A DNA stretch of 64,000 nt from Clostridium luticellarii (GTDB lineage: Bacteria; Bacillota; Clostridia; Clostridiales; Clostridiaceae), in contig NZ_PVXP01000001.1 of the NCBI RefSeq assembly GCF_002995845.1, positions 103,210 through 167,209 of the forward strand, given 5' to 3'. The notes beneath the pieces were generated by a model. That model had not been told where the DNA came from, ran no database searches, and saw only the letters and a program-made list of their open reading frames with translations. Shown here piece after piece: positions 21,416 to 29,311 of this stretch. A program made the translations under genes and the position numbers. Every line of letters begins with the position of its first letter. The stretch's first letter is position 1.

Positions 21416-23105
21416 TTATGGATGAAACCTCCCTCATTGATATGCGAAAACTGATTTTGGTGCCCTTATTCACAGATGTTTTTATATCCAATCCATAATC
21501 TTCTCCATATAGTAATTTCAATCTTTCATTTACATTCTTTAATCCTATACCCGGCCATTTGGTTAAAACTTCATTCAATCGCTTTTCATCCATGCCTACT
21601 CCTGTATCCGTCACCGAAAAATGCATTTCATCATCCTCAAAAAATGCCTTGAGATACACTTTTCCCCCCTCCGGTTTAGGCAATATACCATGCTTTATGG
21701 CATTTTCCACAATTGGCTGAAGCACAAATACAGGAACTTTTTTCTCCAGCATCTCATCAGGTATATCGATAATTAGATTCAGTCTGTCTCCAAATCTGGC
21801 TTTTTCAATAGAAAGATAAGATTGAACAAATTCTATCTCATCCTTTAAATAAACAAAATCTTCCTGCCTTTTTAAAGTCTGTCTAAAATAATTGGATAAA
21901 TCCATAATAAGTTCTCTTGCCTTCAGTGGATTTGTTCTACAAAAAGAAGCTATGGTATTAAGTGCATTAAAGAAAAAATGAGGCTCTATCTGAGCCCTTA
22001 AAGCTCTAAATTCGGCTGTAGATGCCTCTTTGGCTAACTTATCCAATTTATACAGTTCTATCTGATTAGATAACAGATCACTTAAATCTTTTCCAAACTG
22101 TATAAAATAAAAATTGATATTTTTTTTCGATCTAACGCCTAATCCCAGCATTCCCTCAAAACCTGAATTGGGTATTCTAAAAGGAGCACATACAAAATAC
22201 ATTGGATTTATCCTATCTTTCAATTCAATAGTTCTATAATCAGCTGACTTATTATATACTATTATACTCTTTTTCAATTCATTTTCATCTATATCATCTC
22301 CAGAATAGGCCAAAAATCCATTCTTATCCCCTATAACTATACCATCTGCATTTGTCATCTCATATATTATTTCACAAACATTTTTAGCCGTATCCCCGTT
22401 AAATCCTTTTCTCATATAATTTGCAGTTTTTTTTGCAATATTAAGTGCCCTCTGGGCTTCAGTTGCTCCAATTCTATTGTATTCTTCTCTTGCACTTTTT
22501 ATTATGTTTATAAAAATCACCGCTCCAAAAGAATTTATCAATATCATCGGTACCGATATAATTTGCACTAATTTAAGAGCCGAATTAAATGGTTTGGCAA
22601 TTATCAAAATTATAATCATTTGACAGAATTCTGCAGCAACTGACCCAATAAATACCTTTTTTAGGTTAAAATTTTCATTTTTCGAGAATTTTTTTATAAT
22701 TCCTCCAACCAATCCCTCGACTACAGTGGCAATTCCGCAGGAAAGTGCCGTAAATCCTCCGAGAAAATATCTGTGGGTGCCCGCTGCGGCTCCAACCAGA
22801 GCACCAAATACAGGTCCGCCTATATAGCCAGCCACTATAGCTGCTATAGGCCTCGTGTTGGCTATAGCATCATGTATACCGATATAACTGCTTCCCTGTT
22901 TGATACCACTTATAGTATAAGGTTCCACATTAACTCCGGTATAACTGCCTATAATACCCAAAACGCTAAAAAATACTATAAGTATGATTTTATCTACAAA
23001 CCTCAGCTCATCCTTAATTAAATTTTTCAAAACATGGAGCTGATTGTATAAATATGCAGACAAGGCTATAAGGGCCATGCTTTCAACCAACTGTATGTAT
23101 ATCAC
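21408..23105 (-). CDS. LytS-type sensor histidine kinase
   Basis: Membrane sensor with the 5TM LytS/YhcK receptor domain over the first 200 or so residues (IQLVESMALIALSAYLYNQL, NTRPIAAIVAGYIGGPVFGA), a GAF-like segment, then a His_kinase domain (RAQIEPHFFFNALNTIASF, with the phospho-accepting His) and an HATPase domain (ENAIKHGI, DTGVGM). I prefer the GTG at 23105, which begins VIYIQLVESM as in relatives; the frame runs on to a TTG at 23165 but that has no ribosome site. The E. coli relatives BtsS and YpdA respond to pyruvate, and the divergent cstA-like genes fit such a role. The ligand here is unknown. Confidence 0.9.
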   Translation of the reverse strand: MIYIQLVESMALIALSAYLYNQLHVLKNLIKDELRFVDKIILIVFFSVLGIIGSYTGVNVEPYTISGIKQGSSYIGIHDAIANTRPIAAIVAGYIGGPVFGALVGAAAGTHRYFLGGFTALSCGIATVVEGLVGGIIKKFSKNENFNLKKVFIGSVAAEFCQMIIILIIAKPFNSALKLVQIISVPMILINSFGAVIFINIIKSAREEYNRIGATEAQRALNIAKKTANYMRKGFNGDTAKNVCEIIYEMTNADGIVIGDKNGFLAYSGDDIDENELKKSIIVYNKSADYRTIELKDRINPMYFVCAPFRIPNSGFEGMLGLGVRSKKNINFYFIQFGKDLSDLLSNQIELYKLDKLAKEASTAEFRALRAQIEPHFFFNALNTIASFCRTNPLKARELIMDLSNYFRQTLKRQEDFVYLKDEIEFVQSYLSIEKARFGDRLNLIIDIPDEMLEKKVPVFVLQPIVENAIKHGILPKPEGGKVYLKAFFEDDEMHFSVTDTGVGMDEKRLNEVLTKWPGIGLKNVNERLKLLYGEDYGLDIKTSVNKGTKISFRISMREVSSING

Positions 23106-23411
23106 AATAAACCACTTCCAAAAAATTATAATATTTAATTTTATTTTATCAAAAAACACATTCAATTACTACAAAATTTTAATTTCAAATAAATATTATT
23201 ATAAAAAAATTATTTTTATATACTGTGTTATAAAAAAAACAATAAATTTCACAACTACTGTCACTTAGGACAATATTTTGACTTCTTATGGCATATTTAT
23301 ATCATTTCACAGCATTTAAATAGAAAATTTAATCGGTTCATATTATATTTATGTCTGTAAACATTTAATCATTAATTATTTTTTTGTCAAATTTTTAAAG
23401 GAGGTTTTTTT

Positions 23412-25202
23412 ATGAATTCAATAGTACTTGTAATAATAGGTGCTCTTGTATTGGTTCTAGGTTACAGGTTCTACGGATCCTGGATTGCAGCAAAAGTTTT
23501 AGTATTAGATGAAACAAGAGAGGTCCCTGCCAAAAAATTTGAAGATGGACACGATTATCTCCCAACAAATAAATGGATTCTCCTAGGTCAGCATTTTGCA
23601 GCAATTGCAGGCGCAGGACCATTAATTGGTCCAGTTTTAGCTGCTCAATTCGGATATCTGCCAGGTACTCTCTGGATTTTAATAGGAGGCGTACTTGCCG
23701 GTGGAGTTCATGATATGGTAATTCTGTTTGCTTCAGTCAGACAAGATGGACAATCTATTGCCGAGATTGCCAGAGAAAATCTTGGTGAAAGAATGGGTTA
23801 TATCACAGCAATTTCAGTAATATTCATACTGATAATAACTATGGCAGGCCTTGGTCTTCCAATAGTAAACTCCCTCACTAGCAGCCCTTGGGGAACCTTT
23901 ACAGTAGGATTTACCATTCCGGTAGCAATTTTTGTAGGTATTTATCTTAAATTTATAAGACCCGGCAAAATAGGTGAAGGTACTGTAATCGGTATGCTGC
24001 TTATATTATTGGGAGTTATACTGGGTCCAACCATCCAGCACTCGTTTCTTGCCCCCTATTTAACTTTTAACGTAAAACAAATGTCACTGATACTCGCAAT
24101 ATATGGTTTTTGTGCAGCAGTTCTGCCTGTATGGCTTTTACTGCTTCCTAGAGGTTATCTAAGCACTTATATGAAAATTGGAGTTATCGCTGCACTTGTG
24201 GTTGGAATTGTATTGGTCAGACCAACACTGCAGATGCCAGCACTTACTCAATTTATTGGGGGCGGCGGACCTATTGTTCCAGGCAAGGTTTTCCCATTTG
24301 TATTCATAACCATAGCCTGTGGTGCACTTTCAGGTTTCCATTCGCTGATAAGTACAGGTACCACTCCTAAGCTTATTTCAAATGAAAAGGATATACTGCC
24401 TGTTGGGTACGGTTCCATGGTTATAGAATCATTTATAGCTTTAATCGCACTAATTGCAGCAACCTGTCTTCCAACTGCCGATTACTTTGCCATAAATTCG
24501 GCACCAGATGTATTTGCAAAACTGGGTATGATTCCAAAAGAACTGCCTATGCTCTCCAATCTGGTAGGTGAACAGCTGGCAGGGAGACCCGGCGGATCTG
24601 TGTCCCTGGCAGTGGGAATGTCCTATGTATTTTATAAAATACCTGGACTGAAAGGACTGATGTCCTACTGGTATCATTTCTGCATAATGTTTGAAGCGTT
24701 ATTTATACTTACAACTATAGATTCAGGTACTAGAATAGGCCGATATCTGTTTCAAGATCTATTTGGAAAGTTCTATAAACCTTTTGCAAAACAAGATTCC
24801 TGGTTTAACATAATATTTTTCAGTTTCTTGATGTCATTTGCCTGGGGTTATCTGCTCTATACCGGAAGTATATCCACTATATGGCCTCTATTTGGTGTAG
24901 CAAACCAAAGTTTGTCAGCTATAGCCTTTGCCATAGGTACCTCAGTACTTATAAGAATGGGAAAAAAGAAATACATTCCTATAACGATAATACCTATGAT
25001 ATTTATAAGTATAGCCACTTTTACAGCATCAATTGAAAATATAACCGGAAATTATATTCCGAACCATAAAATTGCACTGACCGTATTGTCTTTAATTCTT
25101 ATATTTATATTGGCTCTTATACTCTATGAAAGTGTTAAACACTGGATAGCAGATTTAAAATCCGGAAAATTTGATAAAACTGTTGAAGACAAGGCCGTTT
25201 AA
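23412..25202 (+). CDS. cstA: CstA-family (carbon starvation) transporter, copy 1
   Basis: A 596-residue polytopic membrane protein with more than a dozen hydrophobic segments. The N-terminal signature HHFAAIAGAGPLIGPVLAAQ (here with QHFAAIAG) and the following GYLPGTLWILIGG-AGGVHDM are diagnostic of CstA/BtsT. E. coli relatives import pyruvate or peptides by cation symport and are about 700 residues; this shorter form is usual in clostridia. The ATG follows AAAGGAGG. It is the first of three tandem, closely similar copies, divergent from a LytS/LytTR pair, and has its own terminator. Confidence 0.92.
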   Translation: MNSIVLVIIGALVLVLGYRFYGSWIAAKVLVLDETREVPAKKFEDGHDYLPTNKWILLGQHFAAIAGAGPLIGPVLAAQFGYLPGTLWILIGGVLAGGVHDMVILFASVRQDGQSIAEIARENLGERMGYITAISVIFILIITMAGLGLPIVNSLTSSPWGTFTVGFTIPVAIFVGIYLKFIRPGKIGEGTVIGMLLILLGVILGPTIQHSFLAPYLTFNVKQMSLILAIYGFCAAVLPVWLLLLPRGYLSTYMKIGVIAALVVGIVLVRPTLQMPALTQFIGGGGPIVPGKVFPFVFITIACGALSGFHSLISTGTTPKLISNEKDILPVGYGSMVIESFIALIALIAATCLPTADYFAINSAPDVFAKLGMIPKELPMLSNLVGEQLAGRPGGSVSLAVGMSYVFYKIPGLKGLMSYWYHFCIMFEALFILTTIDSGTRIGRYLFQDLFGKFYKPFAKQDSWFNIIFFSFLMSFAWGYLLYTGSISTIWPLFGVANQSLSAIAFAIGTSVLIRMGKKKYIPITIIPMIFISIATFTASIENITGNYIPNHKIALTVLSLILIFILALILYESVKHWIADLKSGKFDKTVEDKAV

Positions 25203-25230
25203 CTATAAATTATATAATTTCTTGAATTTT

Positions 25231-25260
25231 GACCTCATTATTACTATGGGGTCTTTTTTT
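25231..25260 (+). terminator. Terminator of cstA copy 1
   Basis: GACCTCAT and ATGGGGTC pair and are followed by seven Ts. Confidence 0.85.
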
Positions 25261-25306
25261 ATTTTCCATTTCACATATAATTTAATCCTCCCAATTCTTC
25301 ATATGT

Positions 25307-25337
25307 CATTTACGGTAATATTAATGCCATTCACAGT
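25307..25337. promoter_or_regulatory. Candidate LytTR-type direct repeat upstream of cstA copy 2
   Basis: CATTTACGGT (25307-25316) and CATTCACAGT (25328-25337) are similar decamers whose starts lie 21 bases apart, about two helical turns. LytTR regulators bind such direct repeats. They lie about 50 bp before the likely -10, further than usual, so the call is tentative. Confidence 0.35.
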
Positions 25338-25363
25338 CTATTTTCGTCGTTTCAAGTATAATT

Positions 25364-25400
25364 AGCCAAATTAAGTGAAAATTCATGATAGAATGATAAT
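25364..25400 (+). promoter_or_regulatory. Conserved promoter-like block upstream of cstA copy 2
   Basis: The stretch with GTGAAAATTCATGATAGAAT and the following GATAAT is closely matched before copy 3 (27391-27429), where the corresponding bases include TATAAT. Little else in the two upstream regions is alike, so this is probably the promoter core. Confidence 0.5.
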
Positions 25401-25456
25401 GTAAAATTATCAGGTATTAATTTTATATATTTTCAAATTTTAAAGGAGGTCTTTTT

Positions 25457-27247
25457 ATGAATTCAATAGTGCTTGTAATCGTAGGTGCCCTTGTATTAGT
25501 TCTGGGTTACAGATTTTACGGTTCCTGGATTGCAGCTAAAGTATTGGTCCTAGATGAGAACAGAGAAGTTCCATCCAAAAAATTTGAGGATGGTCATGAT
25601 TATGTCCCCACTAATAAATGGGTGCTTCTCGGCCATCATTTTGCAGCAATTGCAGGTGCAGGACCATTAATTGGGCCAGTCTTAGCTGCTCAATTTGGAT
25701 ATCTGCCAGGTACTCTCTGGATCTTAATAGGAGGTGTACTTGCCGGTGGAGTTCATGATATGATAATTCTATTCGCTTCAGTTAGACAAGATGGACAATC
25801 TATTGCCGAGATTGCCAGAAAAAATCTTGGTGAAAGAATGGGTTATATCACATCGATTTCAGTAATATTCATATTGATAATAACCATGGCAGGACTCGGC
25901 CTTCCAATTGTAAATTCACTTTACAACAGTCCTTGGGGAACGTTTACAGTTGGTTTTACTATTCCAGTAGCAATTTTTATAGGTATTTATCTTAAATTTA
26001 TAAGACCTGGTAAAATAGCCGAGGCTACAATCATAGGTATGGCACTTATATTACTTGGTGTTATCCTGGGGCCTTACATTCAGCATACAGCTTTAGCTCC
26101 TTATCTCACTTTTAATGTAAAGCAAATGTCCCTTATACTGGCTGTATACGGTTTCTGTGCTGCCGTACTGCCTGTATGGCTTCTGCTTCTGCCAAGAGAT
26201 TATCTAAGTACTTATATGAAGCTTGGTGTTATAGCTCTTTTAGTAATCGGTATTATACTTGTCAGACCAGAACTTCAAATGACTGCAGTTACTAAATTTA
26301 TAGGGGGCGGTGGACCTATCGTTCCAGGTAAGGTCTTTCCATTTGTATTCATAACCATAGCCTGCGGTGCTCTGTCAGGTTTCCATTCACTCATTGGTAC
26401 GGGTACAACACCTAAACTTATTTCAAATGAAAAGGATATACTGCCTATTGGATACGGTTCTATGGTTATAGAATCCTTCATAGCACTGATGGCATTAATA
26501 GCTGCAACCTGTCTTCCAACTGCCGATTATTTTGCCATCAACTCAGCTCCAGCGGTATTTGAAAAACTGGGTATGATACCAAAAGAACTGCCTATGCTGT
26601 CCCAAATGGTAGGAGAACAGCTGGCAGGAAGAACCGGAGGTTCTGTGTCCCTGGCAGTAGGAATGTCCTATGTGTTTTATAAAATACCCGGACTTGAAAG
26701 TCTAATGTCATATTGGTATCATTTCTGCATAATGTTTGAGGCACTGTTTATTTTAACAACTATAGATTCAGGTACCAGAATAGGAAGATACTTAATTCAG
26801 GATTTAGCTGGAAAACTCTATAAACCTTTTGCAAAAAAAGATTCCTGGTTCAATATAATATTATTCAGCTTTATAATGTCATTTGCCTGGGGATATCTGC
26901 TGTACACCGGTAATATATCCACCATTTGGCCGCTGTTTGGTGTGGCAAATCAAAGTTTGGCAGCTATAGCCTTTGCCATAGGTACCTCAGTACTCATAAG
27001 AATGGGAAAGAAAAAGTATATACCAATTACAATACTGCCAATGACTTTTATAAGTGTGGCCACATTGACTGCATCAATTGAAAATATAACAGGAAACTAT
27101 ATACCAAATAATAAAACTTTACTCACAGTGTTATCTTTTATACTTATAGCTATACTTGTGGTTATACTCTATGAAAGTATCAAACACTGGATTGCAGATT
27201 TAAAATCCGGAGATTTTGACAAAGTCAATGAAAATAATGCTATCTAA
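25457..27247 (+). CDS. cstA: CstA-family transporter, copy 2
   Basis: 596 residues, the same length as copy 1 and nearly identical through most of its length (for example the HHFAAIAGAGPLIGPVLAAQ segment and the FIGGGGPIVPGKVFPFVFIT loop). Differences cluster in the C-terminal hydrophobic segments and in scattered positions such as PYIQHTALAPY versus PTIQHSFLAPY, which copy 2 shares with copy 3. ATG behind AAAGGAGG, as in copy 1. It has its own promoter-like block and terminator, so the copies are separately transcribed rather than one operon. Confidence 0.92.
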   Translation: MNSIVLVIVGALVLVLGYRFYGSWIAAKVLVLDENREVPSKKFEDGHDYVPTNKWVLLGHHFAAIAGAGPLIGPVLAAQFGYLPGTLWILIGGVLAGGVHDMIILFASVRQDGQSIAEIARKNLGERMGYITSISVIFILIITMAGLGLPIVNSLYNSPWGTFTVGFTIPVAIFIGIYLKFIRPGKIAEATIIGMALILLGVILGPYIQHTALAPYLTFNVKQMSLILAVYGFCAAVLPVWLLLLPRDYLSTYMKLGVIALLVIGIILVRPELQMTAVTKFIGGGGPIVPGKVFPFVFITIACGALSGFHSLIGTGTTPKLISNEKDILPIGYGSMVIESFIALMALIAATCLPTADYFAINSAPAVFEKLGMIPKELPMLSQMVGEQLAGRTGGSVSLAVGMSYVFYKIPGLESLMSYWYHFCIMFEALFILTTIDSGTRIGRYLIQDLAGKLYKPFAKKDSWFNIILFSFIMSFAWGYLLYTGNISTIWPLFGVANQSLAAIAFAIGTSVLIRMGKKKYIPITILPMTFISVATLTASIENITGNYIPNNKTLLTVLSFILIAILVVILYESIKHWIADLKSGDFDKVNENNAI

Positions 27248-27280
27248 AATGATATGAACAATATGCAATCTTAGCAGGAA

Positions 27281-27317
27281 AGATTGTCTCAAAATAATTT
27301 TGGGACAATCTTTTTTT
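27281..27317 (+). terminator. Terminator of cstA copy 2
   Basis: AGATTGTCTCAAAAT and ATTTTGGGACAATCT form a long stem with a single wobble pair and are followed by seven Ts. Confidence 0.93.
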
Positions 27318-27390
27318 ATACAAGTCATTTGAAGCTTCCAGCTTTAAATCTAACCGAAATTTAAAAGTTTTTTGTCAATTCGCCCTATAT

Positions 27391-27429
27391 TGGCTGAATT
27401 AATTGAAAATTCATGCTATAATGATAATA
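27391..27429 (+). promoter_or_regulatory. Conserved promoter-like block upstream of cstA copy 3
   Basis: TTGAAAATTCATGCTATAAT followed by GATAAT matches the block before copy 2. It holds a perfect TATAAT (27416-27421) but no good -35 at 17 bases, which would fit an activator-dependent promoter. Confidence 0.5.
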
Positions 27430-27468
27430 GCATATTTATGCTAAATAAATTTATAAGGGGGAATTTAC

Positions 27469-29253
27469 ATGAACTCGATAGTACTGGTAATTATAGGAGC
27501 TCTTGTACTGATTTTAGGTTACAGATTTTATGGGTCATTTATAGCCGCAAAAGTACTGGTTCTCGATGAAACCAGAGAAGTTCCATCCAAAAAATTTGAA
27601 GATGGTCACGATTATGTTCCAACTAACAAGTGGATACTATTGGGACACCACTTTGCTGCAATAGCAGGTGCTGGACCGCTAATAGGGCCTGTACTGGCAG
27701 CTCAGTTCGGATATCTGCCCGGCACTCTCTGGATTTTAATCGGAGGTGTATTTGCAGGTGCTGTGCATGATATGGTGATCTTGTTTGCTTCAGTTAGACA
27801 AGACGGCGAATCAATTGCTGAAATTGCCAGAAAAAATCTCGGTAAAAGAATGGGATTTATAACCTCCATTGCAGTCATATTCATACTGATAATAAGCATG
27901 GCAGGACTTGGACTTCCTGTTGTCAATTCACTTTACAATAGCCCCTGGGGTACCTTTACAGTTGGCTTTACCATTCCAGTCGCAATTTTTATAGGTATTT
28001 ATCTAAGGTTTATAAGACCTGGTAAAATAGCTGAAGGTACAATTATAGGTATGGCACTTATCCTGCTGGGAGTTATACTGGGGCCTTATATTCAGCATAC
28101 GGCCTTAGCTCCTTATCTTACTTTTAATGTAAAACAGATGTCTATTATACTGGCTGTATACGGTTTCTGTGCTGCTGTCCTGCCCGTATGGCTGCTGTTA
28201 CTTCCAAGAGATTATTTGAGCACTTATATGAAACTAGGTGTTATTGCACTATTGGTAATCGGCATAATACTTGTCAGACCAGAACTTCAAATGCCGGCAC
28301 TTACTAAATTTATAGGGGGCGGCGGACCTATAGTGCCGGGAAAAGTATTCCCATTCCTATTTATAACCATAGCCTGCGGTGCTCTGTCAGGCTTCCATTC
28401 ACTTATAGGTTCTGGTACTACACCTAAACTCATCTCAAATGAGAAGGATATACTTCCTATAGGTTTTGGATCAATGCTCATAGAATCCTTTATAGCATTA
28501 ATGGCCCTGATAGCTGCAACCTGCCTTCCGACTGCCGATTATTTCGCAATAAATTCAGCACCAGCTGTATTTGAAAAACTGGGTATGCTTCCAAAAGAAT
28601 TACCTATGCTGTCGCAGATGGTAGGAGAAAACCTGGCAGGCAGACCCGGCGGTGCCGTATCCCTGGCAGTAGGAATGTCCTATGTGTTTTATAAAATACC
28701 CGGACTGGAAGGATTAATGTCCTATTGGTATCATTTCTGTATAATGTTTGAAGCATTATTTATACTTACAACTATTGATGCCGGAACCAGGGTAGGCAGA
28801 TACCTGCTTCAGGACTTATTCGGCAAGATATACAAGCCTTTTGCAAAGAAAAATTCCTGGCTAAATATAATATTTTTTAGTGTTCTGATGTCTTTTACCT
28901 GGGGATACCTGCTTTATACCGGTAATATCTCTACAATATGGCCGTTGTTCGGTACTGCAAATCAGATGCTGGCGGCTATAGCTTTTGCCATCGGTACCAC
29001 CATAATCATAAAGATGGGCAAACAGAGATATGCAATGATAACTATAATTCCTATGATAGCTATATCCATAATAACTATTACAGCTTCCTTCTCAAATATA
29101 TTCGGTAATTATATACCTAAAGGTGAAATGCTGCTGGTTATCCTTTCAATAATACTTCTAATACTGCTTGTAACCATAGTATACGAGAGTGTTAAGGTGT
29201 GGATAAAAGATTTAAAAAATATAAAAACTTCTGACAAGGATACCGTAGTATAA
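27469..29253 (+). CDS. cstA: CstA-family transporter, copy 3
   Basis: 594 residues, with the CstA signature HHFAAIAGAGPLIGPVLAAQ and the same topology. It is the most diverged of the three copies at its C-terminus (KMGKQRYAMITIIPMIAISI and a different tail ending SDKDTVV). ATG preceded by AAGGGGG. The set looks like a local gene amplification followed by divergence. The likely substrate is pyruvate or another small organic acid or peptide, by analogy with CstA and BtsT. Confidence 0.92.
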   Translation: MNSIVLVIIGALVLILGYRFYGSFIAAKVLVLDETREVPSKKFEDGHDYVPTNKWILLGHHFAAIAGAGPLIGPVLAAQFGYLPGTLWILIGGVFAGAVHDMVILFASVRQDGESIAEIARKNLGKRMGFITSIAVIFILIISMAGLGLPVVNSLYNSPWGTFTVGFTIPVAIFIGIYLRFIRPGKIAEGTIIGMALILLGVILGPYIQHTALAPYLTFNVKQMSIILAVYGFCAAVLPVWLLLLPRDYLSTYMKLGVIALLVIGIILVRPELQMPALTKFIGGGGPIVPGKVFPFLFITIACGALSGFHSLIGSGTTPKLISNEKDILPIGFGSMLIESFIALMALIAATCLPTADYFAINSAPAVFEKLGMLPKELPMLSQMVGENLAGRPGGAVSLAVGMSYVFYKIPGLEGLMSYWYHFCIMFEALFILTTIDAGTRVGRYLLQDLFGKIYKPFAKKNSWLNIIFFSVLMSFTWGYLLYTGNISTIWPLFGTANQMLAAIAFAIGTTIIIKMGKQRYAMITIIPMIAISIITITASFSNIFGNYIPKGEMLLVILSIILLILLVTIVYESVKVWIKDLKNIKTSDKDTVV

Positions 29254-29259
29254 AAATCA

Positions 29260-29297
29260 ATCCACAATGTGGATAAGTTCCCCTTCACATTGTGGAT
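29260..29297. terminator. Terminator between cstA copy 3 and the M16 peptidase gene
   Basis: ATCCACAATGTG and CACATTGTGGAT form a perfect 12-bp stem between two convergent genes. Ts follow on the minus-strand side (TTGATTTTTA), so it mainly serves the peptidase transcript, perhaps both. Confidence 0.75.
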
Positions 29298-29311
29298 ATC
29301 TATATCACTGG

